Shown piece after piece: positions 42,051 through 50,437 of a DNA stretch of 52,896 bases (the stretch's first letter is position 1; every line of letters starts with the position of its first letter). This DNA comes from Pirellulaceae bacterium (GTDB lineage: Bacteria; Planctomycetota; Planctomycetia; Pirellulales; Pirellulaceae), in NCBI GenBank assembly GCA_028280445.1, contig JANQLU010000101.1:1-52896 (forward strand), in the 5' to 3' direction. The notes beneath the pieces were generated by a model. That model made no database searches and was not told where the DNA came from. It was given only the letters and a program-made list of their open reading frames with translations. Both the position numbers and the translations under genes were made by a program.

Positions 42051-42662
42051 TTATTTTTCTTTGACCAACTTGCTGATTTTCCAAACACCATCAATTTTTT
42101 TGAAGCGAAATGTTGTGTTTTCCTTGGTGATTCGTCTGACTTTACGCGCTCTTGCTTCGGAAGAATAAACAAGGCTGACGACCTTTGCGGTTGCTTCCTT
42201 ATCACTGACTTTTAAATCTTGCAGCGCTGGCTCAAAATTTGGTCTGGCTTTAATCATGATGGGCAAACATTCGCTTAATATCTTGTCTACATCGCAGTAC
42301 TTCTCGATCAACTCCACCAACAGATCGGAATTATTTCCACCTGCCTTCTTGCGTTTTGCAAACTCCTGAGGCAGATCGGTATTGGCGATGTGTTTTTTAA
42401 AAATTTTTGCAAGCGAACCGGTGTCGAAATCAAAAAGCAAACTTTCGAGAAGCCATTTTCGTTTCAAATCAAGTGACAGTCGCTTTACGCATTTTTCAAA
42501 TTTTCCAGTTTCAAATGCCAAGCGGTATTCATCAAATGCTCTTTGAATCTTATCCTTGTCCCGATTTTCTTGGCAAAAAACGGACTCCATGCTACAGAAC
42601 ATGGCCGAGCAAGCTAGTAGGTAAATTGCTGATTTGACTTGATGGGTTATGGTCATTTTCAT
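42051..42662 (-). CDS. small exported protein, unknown
   Basis: From the ATG at 42662 (MKMTITHQVKSAIYLLA) it has 203 residues. A signal peptide (residues 8-31) is followed by a helical body with many Lys and a closing beta region (TTFRFKKIDGVWKISKL) like the end of NTF2-fold accessory proteins. No domain is named. It lies 107 bases after a second small exported protein on the same strand. Confidence 0.65.
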   Translation of the reverse strand: MKMTITHQVKSAIYLLACSAMFCSMESVFCQENRDKDKIQRAFDEYRLAFETGKFEKCVKRLSLDLKRKWLLESLLFDFDTGSLAKIFKKHIANTDLPQEFAKRKKAGGNNSDLLVELIEKYCDVDKILSECLPIMIKARPNFEPALQDLKVSDKEATAKVVSLVYSSEARARKVRRITKENTTFRFKKIDGVWKISKLVKEK

Positions 42663-42769
42663 GCTCACATCCAGGTTAGTTGACCGGGCGGCCAAGAGTT
42701 GAACCGTCGTTCATTTTTAGCACGAGTGCTGCTCGAACCGATGTTCAATGGCCCAGCTTCCAAATTGCC

Positions 42770-43417
42770 TTAATCGCCGCGAAGTTTAAAGTACTTTTTG
42801 CGTTGGCTTTCGCTTAACATACTCAAGCACTTTTTGGTCGCTTTTTGAAACCATTCCTCTTCGAGGGCCTTATATTTTTTCATCGCCTCCTCCTGACTCC
42901 AACCATTTTTGATGGCTTCTTTGCGTAATTCGCCAACCATTTCTCTGAACTCGTTGACAATATCCAGGTCTGCATTTTTTAGCTTTCCTACCAGTTCATC
43001 AGAAAGCCCCATTGCTTTGCTGACTCGATAGGAGAAAAGACTTCGATGACGATCCGCCTGAATGACCAATTGCACCAATCGGGCTTTCTGTTTTTCAGAC
43101 ATCAGCGCATTGATTTGATCAATCATCTTTTCGCTGATGTCTCGCTTGGCTTCATCATATTCTCGGCGACCCAACCGACCGCGGTTTTCTTTGCGAAGTC
43201 CCGTTACCTCTTCGTACCATGATTCTCTAATTTTCTTGATGGCTTCAATCTGTTTTTCACTGACGCCGAGTTCCTTTGCTGTTTTACTGCCTGGCTTGAG
43301 CACCAAAAGATAGGTTCCGCTGTTTGATCTGCGAAATTTGATTGCATCGTAAAATTCCTGTGCAACGCAACTTGCGGGCATCAAAAATACAATCGCAATC
43401 AAGATGGGTAGTTTCAT
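42770..43417 (-). CDS. exported helical protein, unknown
   Basis: From the ATG at 43417 (MKLPILIAIVFLMPASC) it has 215 residues with a signal peptide to about residue 19. The mature part is almost wholly charged helices (KELGVSEKQIEAIKKIRESW, then SEKQKARLVQLVIQADR, and ALEEEWFQKATKKCLSML). The repeated LS/MSxxQ helices resemble the Spy/CpxP LTXXQ type of periplasmic chaperone, but the signature is loose. Possibly one unit with the next gene. Confidence 0.65.
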   Translation of the reverse strand: MKLPILIAIVFLMPASCVAQEFYDAIKFRRSNSGTYLLVLKPGSKTAKELGVSEKQIEAIKKIRESWYEEVTGLRKENRGRLGRREYDEAKRDISEKMIDQINALMSEKQKARLVQLVIQADRHRSLFSYRVSKAMGLSDELVGKLKNADLDIVNEFREMVGELRKEAIKNGWSQEEAMKKYKALEEEWFQKATKKCLSMLSESQRKKYFKLRGD

Positions 43418-43828
43418 TTTCAAACTCCGGTGTGAATCCAAAAGCATACTTTGTATTGATTGAAACGAAATCAGATATCAAAGTAAAGCAAATTCTCCAA
43501 ATTTCTAAACATCATCCTAGAGCGGTCAAATTGCAATATGCATCAAGTCGCGTTTCCTGAAACTGCATCAAAGTTTCACAGGTATGCTGATTCCCTATCC
43601 CAAAAAATTGGTTAATGGGGAGAAGTTGGCAATCTGAACCAAGTAATCAATATCTTCGACCACGCAAGGGAAGGCAAAGGCAAGCAAAAATGAAACAACT
43701 ATCTGAATGGATGGTTCTGGAATTGTTTGTACTGCGATGTTCTTCAAATCGATGAACGAGCCGCCTTGCGAAACGACAAAACGACTGGCGTAGTTGTGAC
43801 CGACGCAGTTTAGAGACGCTGAATAATG
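43418..43828. other. spacer with no gene seen
   Basis: Upstream of the helical exported protein. Several short frames occur, but none has a start signal or protein-like composition. Confidence 0.35.
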
Positions 43829-44188
43829 TTACTGCCAACCCTGAATACTCTCGAGCACATCAGCCCCAAATAGCATTAACAAAAGCCCACCAACAAAAAA
43901 TGCAAAAAACAAAGCAAGACCGAAGCAGCCAATTAATTGTTTATTTGCTTTCTTACCGATATTTGGAAAACACAATTTCCAAACATAGAAGCCAAGTGCC
44001 CAACCAAAAAGTAATGAGATAATCGGTGGACACGTAACCAAGATGGCTATCATCTTCCTGGGTTGCCCCTCCATCCATGGGAAACAGAATGAAACAATGA
44101 TTAAACCTAACCCCAGGCCTACGATCATTCCAAGGCAGCCGCCTGGATTGTGTTCGCCAGGAATTGTTGATTCATCTTCTTTTTTCAT
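43829..44188 (-). CDS. small multi-pass membrane protein
   Basis: From the ATG at 44188 (MKKEDESTIPGEHNPGG) it has 119 residues. An acidic N-terminal tail leads to three or four hydrophobic helices (CLGMIVGLGLGLIIVSFCF, then LVTCPPIISLLFGWALGFYVW, and LIGCFGLALFFAFFVGGLLL). No family recognised. The longer upstream frame is Arg/Ser-rich and not membrane-like, so the short start is preferred. Confidence 0.55.
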   Translation of the reverse strand: MKKEDESTIPGEHNPGGCLGMIVGLGLGLIIVSFCFPWMEGQPRKMIAILVTCPPIISLLFGWALGFYVWKLCFPNIGKKANKQLIGCFGLALFFAFFVGGLLLMLFGADVLESIQGWQ

Positions 44189-44561
44189 CGTTCTATCCAA
44201 TAAACCTTTATGTAGCGTATTCGAACTCCGCAAGAGTATATTGGCAATAAAGGGGGCTGATTTGAGCCTGGACAAGAAGACTTCGCATGATGTCGTGGCC
44301 GGTGTCGAGCTGTTCAACTGTGCTCTCCTACCGATCGGTGCGACACTCCTTGTTTTCCTATGTATGATCGGCAATTTGTTTATTTATAGACATTCTTACG
44401 ACAGCGTGCGAGAGCTCGCAGAGCTTCGATATTTGTCACATACAACCGACTCCGTCCTTAACGAGTTTGTTGAGTACGTTGATTAGATAATGTTGGAATG
44501 CCGTGGACAATGCAGGCGGAAGCCCGGTTGTATCGGAGGCATGGCGGGTCGTTAAGAACAG
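44189..44561. other. spacer before the TetR cluster end
   Basis: No intact gene is accepted. A plus-strand frame ending at 44486 has one hydrophobic stretch (CALLPIGATLLVFLCMIGNL), but it overlaps the membrane protein gene on the other strand and lacks a start site. Confidence 0.3.
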
Positions 44562-44849
44562 TCACTTGCCTTGTGTGAACGTTACTCCCGGCATGTCATA
44601 GAAAAGAATAGCATCAAACTTTTCAGTCGCATCCGGGGTCAGCACGGCCTCAGCAGCTGGATGCTCGACATGTGTAAACTGTAAAAACCGGTTCGGCAAC
44701 GTTGTTTGCAAATTATCGATCATTTGAAAAAAAGACTCACGATCAAAAGAATGGCCTTTAGTTACCAGCAAAGTCTTTATTGTCGGGATCGCAACTTTGG
44801 TAAGGTTTAGTGCCTCTCGCGTTTTTCTGTGAATTTGTAGTTCGTTCAT
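44562..44849 (-). pseudogene. truncated ThuA-like domain protein
   Basis: The 95-residue frame begins with the ThuA-family N-terminus: TKVAIPTIKTLLVTKGHSFDR (in part LLVTKGHSFDRESFF), then THVEHPAAEAVLTPD and FDAILFYDMPGVTF. Full ThuA-like proteins (class I glutamine-amidotransferase-like fold) have more than 200 residues; the C-terminal half is absent and no continuation is visible downstream. Its ATG overlaps the stop of the haloacid dehalogenase gene as ATGA, so the intact gene was once translationally coupled. It is the last member of the TetR-controlled cluster. Confidence 0.65.
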
Positions 44850-45532
44850 TTTTCGTTTCCCATCTGTAGTGAAGGGACCAATTCCAACAGGTCTCTTGCA
44901 ATAGAGTCCGGTTTTGTTGCAGCCGAATAGAGTGATTTTCCAGGGCGAGCGATGAAAGCGGTATGCATTCCGACTTTTTTTGCCCCCATCAAATCCCACG
45001 CATGTGCGGCAACCATCAAGGCTTCGTGAGGTTGCACGCCAACGTCTTTAAGCACCATCTGATAGGGCTCTGGGTGTGGTTTGTATTTCTTGACACGCTC
45101 TACGCTGAATTGACACTCAAAGAATTTAGCTAGACCCGAGCGATGAAGCTGGGCTTCAAGACTCCTCTTTGACGAGTTCGTCAAGCAGACCAATCGATAG
45201 TCCTCGTTAGACAGTGCGTCCAATGCGGGAAGAACGTCAGGGTGTGGTTGAAGAGACTCAAGCGGCCCCTCAATCGCACCCCTCGCCTCGGCTTCACTTA
45301 GCTGTAGGCCGACTGCCTTGGCGATCATCGTTAGTGAATCAATGCCTATGTCAGCAAAACCCCGATAGTTTCCAACTGCGTTTTCGACCAGCGAGTAATG
45401 CAGCATTGTCGAGAACCAAAGCGGCAACAGATCATCGCGGTCGCCAAGGGCCTTCGCAATTGACGCATTCATCCCAACAAGATCCAGAAGGGTTTCGTTT
45501 ACGTCAAAGATGATGAGTTTCGGCTTGAACAT
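44846..45532 (-). CDS. type II haloacid dehalogenase (HAD superfamily)
   Basis: From the ATG at 45532 it has 228 residues. HAD motifs are intact: nucleophile Asp in IIFDVNETLLDL (residue 9), motif II CLTNSS, Lys in VKKYKPHPEPYQ, and motif IV AAHAWDLMGA. This set matches (S)-2-haloacid dehalogenases, which remove halide from short 2-haloacids in the cytoplasm. The gene is second to last in the TetR-controlled cluster. Substrate assignment is family-based only, as some relatives act on other phosphates or esters. Confidence 0.85.
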   Translation of the reverse strand: MFKPKLIIFDVNETLLDLVGMNASIAKALGDRDDLLPLWFSTMLHYSLVENAVGNYRGFADIGIDSLTMIAKAVGLQLSEAEARGAIEGPLESLQPHPDVLPALDALSNEDYRLVCLTNSSKRSLEAQLHRSGLAKFFECQFSVERVKKYKPHPEPYQMVLKDVGVQPHEALMVAAHAWDLMGAKKVGMHTAFIARPGKSLYSAATKPDSIARDLLELVPSLQMGNEK

Positions 45533-45631
45533 GAGATAACTCCTAAGCAATTCGGTTTTTCTAACCTATAAAGGTCGAGCTAAGTTGAAGTTGAATTTTC
45601 CCGATGCAGGGGCGAAAATGCGAAACGGCAA

Positions 45632-45991
45632 TCAGCTAAATCGATGAAAGCCAGCAGCCAGATCAAAGTATTCGGGCTGGAATATCGCGATCGCTTCACG
45701 AGCTTTTTCACTAGGAGTGCCGTGTACGGTCATGCAAATCGTTTCGGTGATCGCAAAAAACTCTTCCGCGTGTTGACCGAAACTCTCACCGTGAAGTAGC
45801 AAAGCTTGGGAGTCAGAAAATCGTTCGTGGATGTGACAGACGTTTCCATCGGGGCTGAAATACCATTCGTAAATCAGCGTCTCCCGTTCCGGCTGAGTCA
45901 AAGCCACCATTTTTGTGAAGAAGTCGCGAAACTCTTGACGCTTGCCTTCTTTGATCCGTACTTCCAATTGCCAGTGAATGTGATTGCTCAT
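45632..45991 (-). CDS. antibiotic-biosynthesis-monooxygenase-fold protein
   Basis: From the ATG at 45991 (MSNHIHWQLEVRIKEG) it has 119 residues. It shows the dimeric ferredoxin-like ABM pattern: QLEVRIKEGKRQEFRDFF, then ETLIYEWYFSPDGNVCHIHERF. Such proteins act as cofactor-free oxygenases on quinone or anthrone-like substrates, or as heme-degrading or detoxifying enzymes. The function here is open. Part of the TetR-controlled cluster. Confidence 0.75.
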   Translation of the reverse strand: MSNHIHWQLEVRIKEGKRQEFRDFFTKMVALTQPERETLIYEWYFSPDGNVCHIHERFSDSQALLLHGESFGQHAEEFFAITETICMTVHGTPSEKAREAIAIFQPEYFDLAAGFHRFS

Positions 45992-46073
45992 TGTATTGCC
46001 TTGTGTTGTATCGGTCCCAAGCTGCGGTGTTGCAATCACACCGCAGCTATTCGTTGATGGAAAGAAATTGTTA

Positions 46074-46805
46074 TTAATCCCCAATGATAAAGCTGTCAGC
46101 GAAAGGTGCATAAACTTCCCCGGCACCTTGAGCCATTGGATCGGGATAAACCAAAAAATCTCCAGATTCCAGGGCAGCGATCAAAGCTTCAGCTACCAAG
46201 TTGGGTGAAGGTGCGCCTTCACCCATACCAGCTGCAACTGACATGTCCGTTTTGAGCGGACCGGCAATTATGCTGATGACCTGTGTTCCCTGTTTAGCCC
46301 ATGCTTCACGAAGCCCTTGCGTCACAGAATAAGCTGCCGCCTTGGATGCGCTATAGGTTGTGAAAGGTGTGAAGTTTTTCAGCGATGCCAGCGAGTTCAT
46401 TTGTGCCAAAGCTCCGCCGCCATTAGCTTTCAATACAGGTCCAAACGCTTGAGCCAGACGAATCAACGGATAGACATTGCCCTCCATCTGAATCTGCAAA
46501 CTCTCAATAGCGCTTTCCGCCAGCGGATCAGAAATATTATTGATGCCAGCGTTGGACACAACGAGGTTCACATCGGTAGCAATTTCAGCAGCAGCGGCAA
46601 CCGTTTCTGGTCGGTTCAGATCAAATTCGATTGGAACGACACGGTCGCCGTATCGCTCCATCAATTCATCGACCGATGCCAGATTCCTCACCGCAGCATA
46701 AACTTTTGCGGCCCCCGCTTCGAGCAAACCCTCGGTGATCGCTCGACCAACACCTCGACTGGCACCCGTTACCAATGCGACACTATTTTCAACTGCAATA
46801 CTCAT
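46074..46805 (-). CDS. short-chain dehydrogenase/reductase
   Basis: A 243-residue NAD(P)-dependent oxidoreductase of the classical SDR fold. It has the nucleotide-binding motif TGASRGVG (residues 14-21), the NAG motif (VVSNAGIN), catalytic Ser in QMNSLASL, and the YSASKAA pair of Tyr and Lys near residue 150. The Asn/Ser/Tyr/Lys set is complete. Substrate unknown. It has its own TetR-type operator 40 bases upstream (46845-46864). Confidence 0.88.
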   Translation of the reverse strand: MSIAVENSVALVTGASRGVGRAITEGLLEAGAAKVYAAVRNLASVDELMERYGDRVVPIEFDLNRPETVAAAAEIATDVNLVVSNAGINNISDPLAESAIESLQIQMEGNVYPLIRLAQAFGPVLKANGGGALAQMNSLASLKNFTPFTTYSASKAAAYSVTQGLREAWAKQGTQVISIIAGPLKTDMSVAAGMGEGAPSPNLVAEALIAALESGDFLVYPDPMAQGAGEVYAPFADSFIIGD

Positions 46806-46844
46806 TTGATTTTCCTTTATTTAGTTTGGTGATCTTACTTGCAA

Positions 46845-46864
46845 TTTTGACTGAATGGTCAAAA
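46845..46864. promoter_or_regulatory. TetR-type operator before the SDR gene
   Basis: TTTTGACTGAATGGTCAAAA keeps both half-sites of the cluster palindrome (TTTTGACC and GGTCAAAA) with one change. It lies 40 bases before the SDR start, so the SDR and following genes have a second regulated promoter. Confidence 0.7.
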
Positions 46865-46894
46865 CTGTTCAAAAAATTTTTCAACTGGAATTTA

Positions 46895-47440
46895 CTAGCT
46901 CCACTTGATCGAGCAGCCCATGCTCGGCCACTGCTGTTCTGGACCAGTTCCCGTCAAAGCAATTTGGCGCATTGCATCGAGCAATTCGGTTTTGCGATTC
47001 GTTGGGTCGCCCATGCGAGCATCGTCTAGTCGGCCACGGTACTGCAGTTTCTCTTCGGCATTAAATCCAAAGAAATCGGGAGTGCAAACGGCGCCGTAGG
47101 TTTTACCGACAGATTGATCTTCATCGACGAGATATGGGAAACTGAATCCGAAATGTTCCGCAAACCGCTTCATCATTGGAGGACTGTCGTCTGGTACGTA
47201 TCGATAATCGTTGGAATTGATCGCGACTACACCGATGCCATCGTCCTGTAATGCTTTTGCGTCGTCGACAAAACGATCAGCAATCGCTTGAACGTAAGGG
47301 CAATGGTTGCAGATGAACGCGATCAGCAATCCATTCGGACCTTGCAATTCAGAAAGCGAGTATTGCTTTCCATCTGGATCGGCCAGAGTAAAAGGTTTGG
47401 CTTGCCAGCCGAGTTCTACATTGGGGGTTTCAAGTAACAT
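46895..47440 (-). CDS. thioredoxin-like redoxin (AhpC/TSA type)
   Basis: A 181-residue protein of the peroxiredoxin-like thioredoxin superfamily. The active-site block is FICNHCPYVQAIADRF (CxxC as CNHC, residues about 44-47), with GIGVVAINSND and cis-Pro region TPDFFGF. This CNHCPYV signature is common in uncharacterised redoxins near oxidoreductases. It may protect against or sense electrophiles. Part of the TetR-controlled cluster, 42 bases after the cupin gene. Confidence 0.85.
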   Translation of the reverse strand: MLLETPNVELGWQAKPFTLADPDGKQYSLSELQGPNGLLIAFICNHCPYVQAIADRFVDDAKALQDDGIGVVAINSNDYRYVPDDSPPMMKRFAEHFGFSFPYLVDEDQSVGKTYGAVCTPDFFGFNAEEKLQYRGRLDDARMGDPTNRKTELLDAMRQIALTGTGPEQQWPSMGCSIKWS

Positions 47441-47482
47441 TTGTCAATTCTCCATGTTCAAAATATTCAGGTTTGATGTTTG

Positions 47483-47905
47483 TTAGTTGTTTTCAGAATA
47501 AAAAAGGACATCGTCAGGTCGTCGAGTCGGGCTGTCGATGGCATAGACTACTAACGGTTCTTCGATTACTCGGACAACTCGATGATCGGTTCCTCGAACC
47601 CAGAAAATCATATCGCCCTCTCCTGCCTCGAATGCTGGCTCGTCTTCGACGGCAAACTCGCCGCGTCCCGACACAATGTGTAAATACGTATCGGAGTATT
47701 GATGCTGGTGCCGTGGCACCGGGCCGTAGACACGAAACATTCGAACGCCGAGAGAACCGTTGTCGACCAGTTGTACATCTTCCAGGACTCGCTCGCTGGT
47801 CTGCGGAAGGGTTGCGATTGCATTGGCAATGTTTGCCTTTCCGTAGCGTTTTGGGGTTATCGCTTCAGCGAAGTTCTGTTCTGTACTTTCAGTTTTAGTA
47901 ACCAT
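47483..47905 (-). CDS. cupin-domain protein
   Basis: A 140-residue single-domain cupin. Motif 1 is RHQHQYSDTYLHIVSGRGEF near 66-85 (in part HQHQYSDTYLHIVSGRG), motif 2 is GDMIFWVRGTDHRVVRV near 98-114. The His residues of both motifs could hold a metal. Likely cytoplasmic. It may be an isomerase or dioxygenase accessory to the cluster; the substrate is unknown. Confidence 0.8.
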   Translation of the reverse strand: MVTKTESTEQNFAEAITPKRYGKANIANAIATLPQTSERVLEDVQLVDNGSLGVRMFRVYGPVPRHQHQYSDTYLHIVSGRGEFAVEDEPAFEAGEGDMIFWVRGTDHRVVRVIEEPLVVYAIDSPTRRPDDVLFYSENN

Positions 47906-47953
47906 GATTAGGCTCCTTGGTTCATTTGAATTTGGCAGCGCGAGTGAAGCGTT

Positions 47954-48958
47954 TTACTTTTTGGCTTCCAGTCGGCGGTACCAGTCGGAAATAGCTCGTC
48001 CAATCAAGTACGGGTGAGATTCCTGGACATAGTGCAGGCCATTGCCGATGTAGACGGTTTCAATATTTTTTGCACGGGCAGTCCAGTAGTCGGCAGCTTC
48101 TGGCGGATTCAGCACGCCTGGAGTTGAGTAGAAAAACAACCACGGTGTGTCGGTTTTTTCGAGCCAAGCGTTGTAGTCTGAAACGATTTTGTGCGTTGCA
48201 GCCGGAAAGCCGCCAATTGGCATTTCATTTGGCCATTGATTGACTTGAATTCGCGACTTAAGTGTTTGAAACGGTTGCTGATAGACAGCGAGCGCTTTTT
48301 TGGAAAGCGGCCGATCGATGAAACCCTGCAGGTAACCACCATCTTTTAGCCACGCGTTTTCCTCGATCAGATGTTTACGGCCTTCTGCGCCATTGCGAAC
48401 TTTGCGAAAGAATGCGGCGACATCCGGACGCATCGCTTTATAGCTCTTCGCGGGAATCTTGGGTGCAATGATCGACTCCATCGTAACGATTCCCTTGATG
48501 TTTTTCGGGTTCTGCTGGGCGTAGTGCAAACCCAATCCTGAACCCCAATCGTGGACCACTAAAGTGATGTTTTTTAGCTCAAGTTTTTTGATGAAAGCTT
48601 CCAGGTATCGGTAGTGATCGCCAAACGTGTACTTGAGCGACGGTTGATCTGATTTACCAAAACCAATGTTGTCTGGGGCAATAATTCGAGCCTGTTTTTC
48701 AACGTGCGGCATGATGTTTCGCCACAAGTAGGACGATGTTGGTTGGCCGTGCAGGAACAAAATTGGATCGCCTTTCCCTTCATCGATGTAGGCCATTTTC
48801 GAGCCAAGTACTTCAATGAACTTGTGTTTGTATTTCATGTCCGAAGAAACTTTGGCAGGTGGGAGTTTGTATCCTGAGTAGGGACTCTGTTTCTGAGCCA
48901 TTGTGGTGGTTGCAAATACTCCGATGGTAAATGCGATTGCGATTGTTGAGCGAGTCAT
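47954..48958 (-). CDS. exported haloalkane dehalogenase-like alpha/beta hydrolase
   Basis: A 334-residue alpha/beta hydrolase with a signal peptide (STIAIAFTIGVFATTTMAQ). It has HGQPTSSYLWR, the nucleophile Asp137 in VVHDWGSGLG (Asp-Trp as in haloalkane dehalogenases), the ESIIAP block after it, and the closing His309 in GNGLHYVQESHP. Haloalkane dehalogenases replace halide by hydroxyl in short haloalkanes. Most are cytoplasmic, so export is unusual. Other Asp-nucleophile hydrolases (epoxide hydrolases, fluoroacetate dehalogenases) remain possible. A weak operator half-site lies upstream. Confidence 0.8.
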   Translation of the reverse strand: MTRSTIAIAFTIGVFATTTMAQKQSPYSGYKLPPAKVSSDMKYKHKFIEVLGSKMAYIDEGKGDPILFLHGQPTSSYLWRNIMPHVEKQARIIAPDNIGFGKSDQPSLKYTFGDHYRYLEAFIKKLELKNITLVVHDWGSGLGLHYAQQNPKNIKGIVTMESIIAPKIPAKSYKAMRPDVAAFFRKVRNGAEGRKHLIEENAWLKDGGYLQGFIDRPLSKKALAVYQQPFQTLKSRIQVNQWPNEMPIGGFPAATHKIVSDYNAWLEKTDTPWLFFYSTPGVLNPPEAADYWTARAKNIETVYIGNGLHYVQESHPYLIGRAISDWYRRLEAKK

Positions 48959-48993
48959 GATTCATTTCCTTGTTTTAGATGTTGTTTAATTTG

Positions 48994-49013
48994 ATTTTCG
49001 GATGGTCAAAACC
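48994..49013. promoter_or_regulatory. degenerate TetR operator before the dehalogenase
   Basis: The right half-site ATGGTCAAAAC is intact, while the left half (GATTTTCGG) is poor. It lies 36 bases before the dehalogenase start. Probably a weak or relict operator. Confidence 0.45.
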
Positions 49014-49050
49014 GACACATCCGTTTATTTCACTTTCGAACCGAGTTGAG

Positions 49051-49614
49051 CTAACCAACCGCCTGTGTTTCTGACCATGCGTTTTTGGAAAATGCAGCGT
49101 CGAGAGGTGTTTCAGCGACATGGTTGGTGTAGTTCGACAAAACCTTGAGGCTAGTTCCCAAAATGACATCCAGCACTGTTTGATTGGTATAGCCGGCAGC
49201 CAAGAATGCTTGAATGTCGCTTTCTTCTGGCCAACCACGGCTTTTGTTGATCGTCTCTGCAAATACTCGCAGAGCTTCCAGTTTTGCATCAGCAATTTGC
49301 GTGTTCTCTCGAAGTGCTGTGATTACGTCTTCGGGAACGCCTTTCATTTGCGAGATTGTGGTATGAGCCGCCATGCAGTAGACACATCCATTCAGGCGGT
49401 TGTTGGTCATCAAGATGATTTGACGCTCGGTCTCTGACAAACTGGTTTTGTCAAAGATGCTTGCCAAAGTCATGTAGCCTTCTAGCATTGCTGGGGACTC
49501 AGCCATGGTTGCCAGCAAGTTTGGAACGAAGCCCATTCCTTTACTAACGTTTTCGAGAATCGGCTGACTTTTAGCAGGTGCGGTTTCAACAGAGTGTCGT
49601 GTGAATTGAGTCAT
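49051..49614 (-). CDS. carboxymuconolactone decarboxylase/AhpD-like protein
   Basis: From the ATG at 49614 (MTQFTRHSVETAPAK), preceded by a GGAGAGAT site, it has 187 residues. It carries the AhpD signature GCVYCMAAHT (Cys-x-x-Cys-x-x-x-His). Members reduce peroxides or act on lactones and work with thioredoxin-like partners. The redoxin of this cluster is a plausible partner. It is the first gene after two operators, so it should be strongly controlled by the TetR protein. Confidence 0.85.
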   Translation of the reverse strand: MTQFTRHSVETAPAKSQPILENVSKGMGFVPNLLATMAESPAMLEGYMTLASIFDKTSLSETERQIILMTNNRLNGCVYCMAAHTTISQMKGVPEDVITALRENTQIADAKLEALRVFAETINKSRGWPEESDIQAFLAAGYTNQTVLDVILGTSLKVLSNYTNHVAETPLDAAFSKNAWSETQAVG

Positions 49615-49633
49615 TTCAATCTCTCCTGAGTTT

Positions 49634-49655
49634 GTTTTGACCAATTGGTCAAAAC
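49634..49655. promoter_or_regulatory. TetR-type operator, perfect palindrome
   Basis: TTTTGACCAATTGGTCAAAA (49635-49654) is a perfect inverted repeat, extended by a G/C pair on each side. It lies 20 bases before the AhpD-like start. This is the best copy of the cluster motif. Confidence 0.8.
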
Positions 49656-49735
49656 TGGGTTCAAAAATATGGGAGTTGTTACTCCCGTTTCTTTTGACAG
49701 GTCACTTGCCCATCACTATTAATAAGAATATCGTG

Positions 49736-49755
49736 TTTTGAACGATTGGTCAACA
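49736..49755. promoter_or_regulatory. TetR-type operator, second copy before the AhpD-like gene
   Basis: TTTTGAACGATTGGTCAACA keeps the right half-site and most of the left. It is about 100 bases from the perfect copy, allowing looping or a second regulated start. Confidence 0.6.
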
Positions 49756-49780
49756 CTAAATCAAAAAAATTTTCGGAAAT

Positions 49781-50374
49781 TTAATTGTGTGCCAAAATCA
49801 AGGCTTTTGCTTGCTCTGCCGCTTGTTTTAGGGCTGTTTTGTTGAATACACCGCGACTCATTACACGAATTCCGGTCACAAACGTCACCAATGCTTTAGA
49901 AGTTGGTTTCGGCTTAACTGATTCAGAAATTTGACCGCTGCTCTGTCCGCGTTTTATTAGCCGTTCGAAAAACGCAGCAAATTCATCCATTCCCTTTTTG
50001 ATCAGAATCTGCACTGGTTCTTCGTATTGCGTAATGTTTAATGCGGTATTGGTAAGCAGACAACCTTTCTTTTCGGTATCGGCCATTGCCTGCTGAACGA
50101 GCGCATCAAATAAGGTATCGAAAGCGACAATTGGGTCCTCGATCGCCTCTAATCGCTTGATGATTGCTGCTCTTTGTTCGGTGTCGTACTTCAGCAACGA
50201 ACGCATGAAAAGTTCTTGCTTACCATTTCCAAAAGCGTTGTACAGACTACCACGCTTAAGTCCAGTTGCTTCGGTCAGGTCCGAAATCGACGTGGCCGCG
50301 TAGCCCTTTTCCCAAAATACTTCCATGATCTGATTGATCACGGTTTTTTCGTCAAACGATTTTTCCCATGGCAT
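49781..50374 (-). CDS. TetR-family repressor of the cluster
   Basis: A 197-residue regulator. The TetR HTH is at about residues 10-60 (KTVINQIMEVFWEKGYAATS, then ISDLTEATGLKRGSLYNAFGNGKQELF), followed by a helical ligand domain (CLLTNTALNITQYEEPVQI, then SKALVTFVTGIRVMSRG). The size and C-terminal pattern match the TetR_C group that responds to electrophiles or aromatic compounds. A palindrome lies 42 bases before its start and similar sites stand before the neighbouring operon, so it very likely represses itself and the eight genes to its left. Confidence 0.88.
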   Translation of the reverse strand: MPWEKSFDEKTVINQIMEVFWEKGYAATSISDLTEATGLKRGSLYNAFGNGKQELFMRSLLKYDTEQRAAIIKRLEAIEDPIVAFDTLFDALVQQAMADTEKKGCLLTNTALNITQYEEPVQILIKKGMDEFAAFFERLIKRGQSSGQISESVKPKPTSKALVTFVTGIRVMSRGVFNKTALKQAAEQAKALILAHN

Positions 50375-50415
50375 GGTTTATTCCTCCGAATACATGTTCT
50401 CTCCAAATATAGGCC

Positions 50416-50437
50416 GTTTTGACCGATGAGTCAAAAC
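50416..50437. promoter_or_regulatory. TetR-type operator before the regulator gene
   Basis: TTTTGACCGATGAGTCAAAA (50417-50436) matches the perfect copy at 49634 in 17 of 20 positions. It lies 42 bases upstream of the tetR start, so it probably mediates self-control. Confidence 0.75.

Noticed and set aside
44043..44486. 147-codon plus-strand frame as a membrane protein gene
   Set aside because: Most of it is antisense to a better supported membrane protein gene and it lacks a ribosome-binding site.
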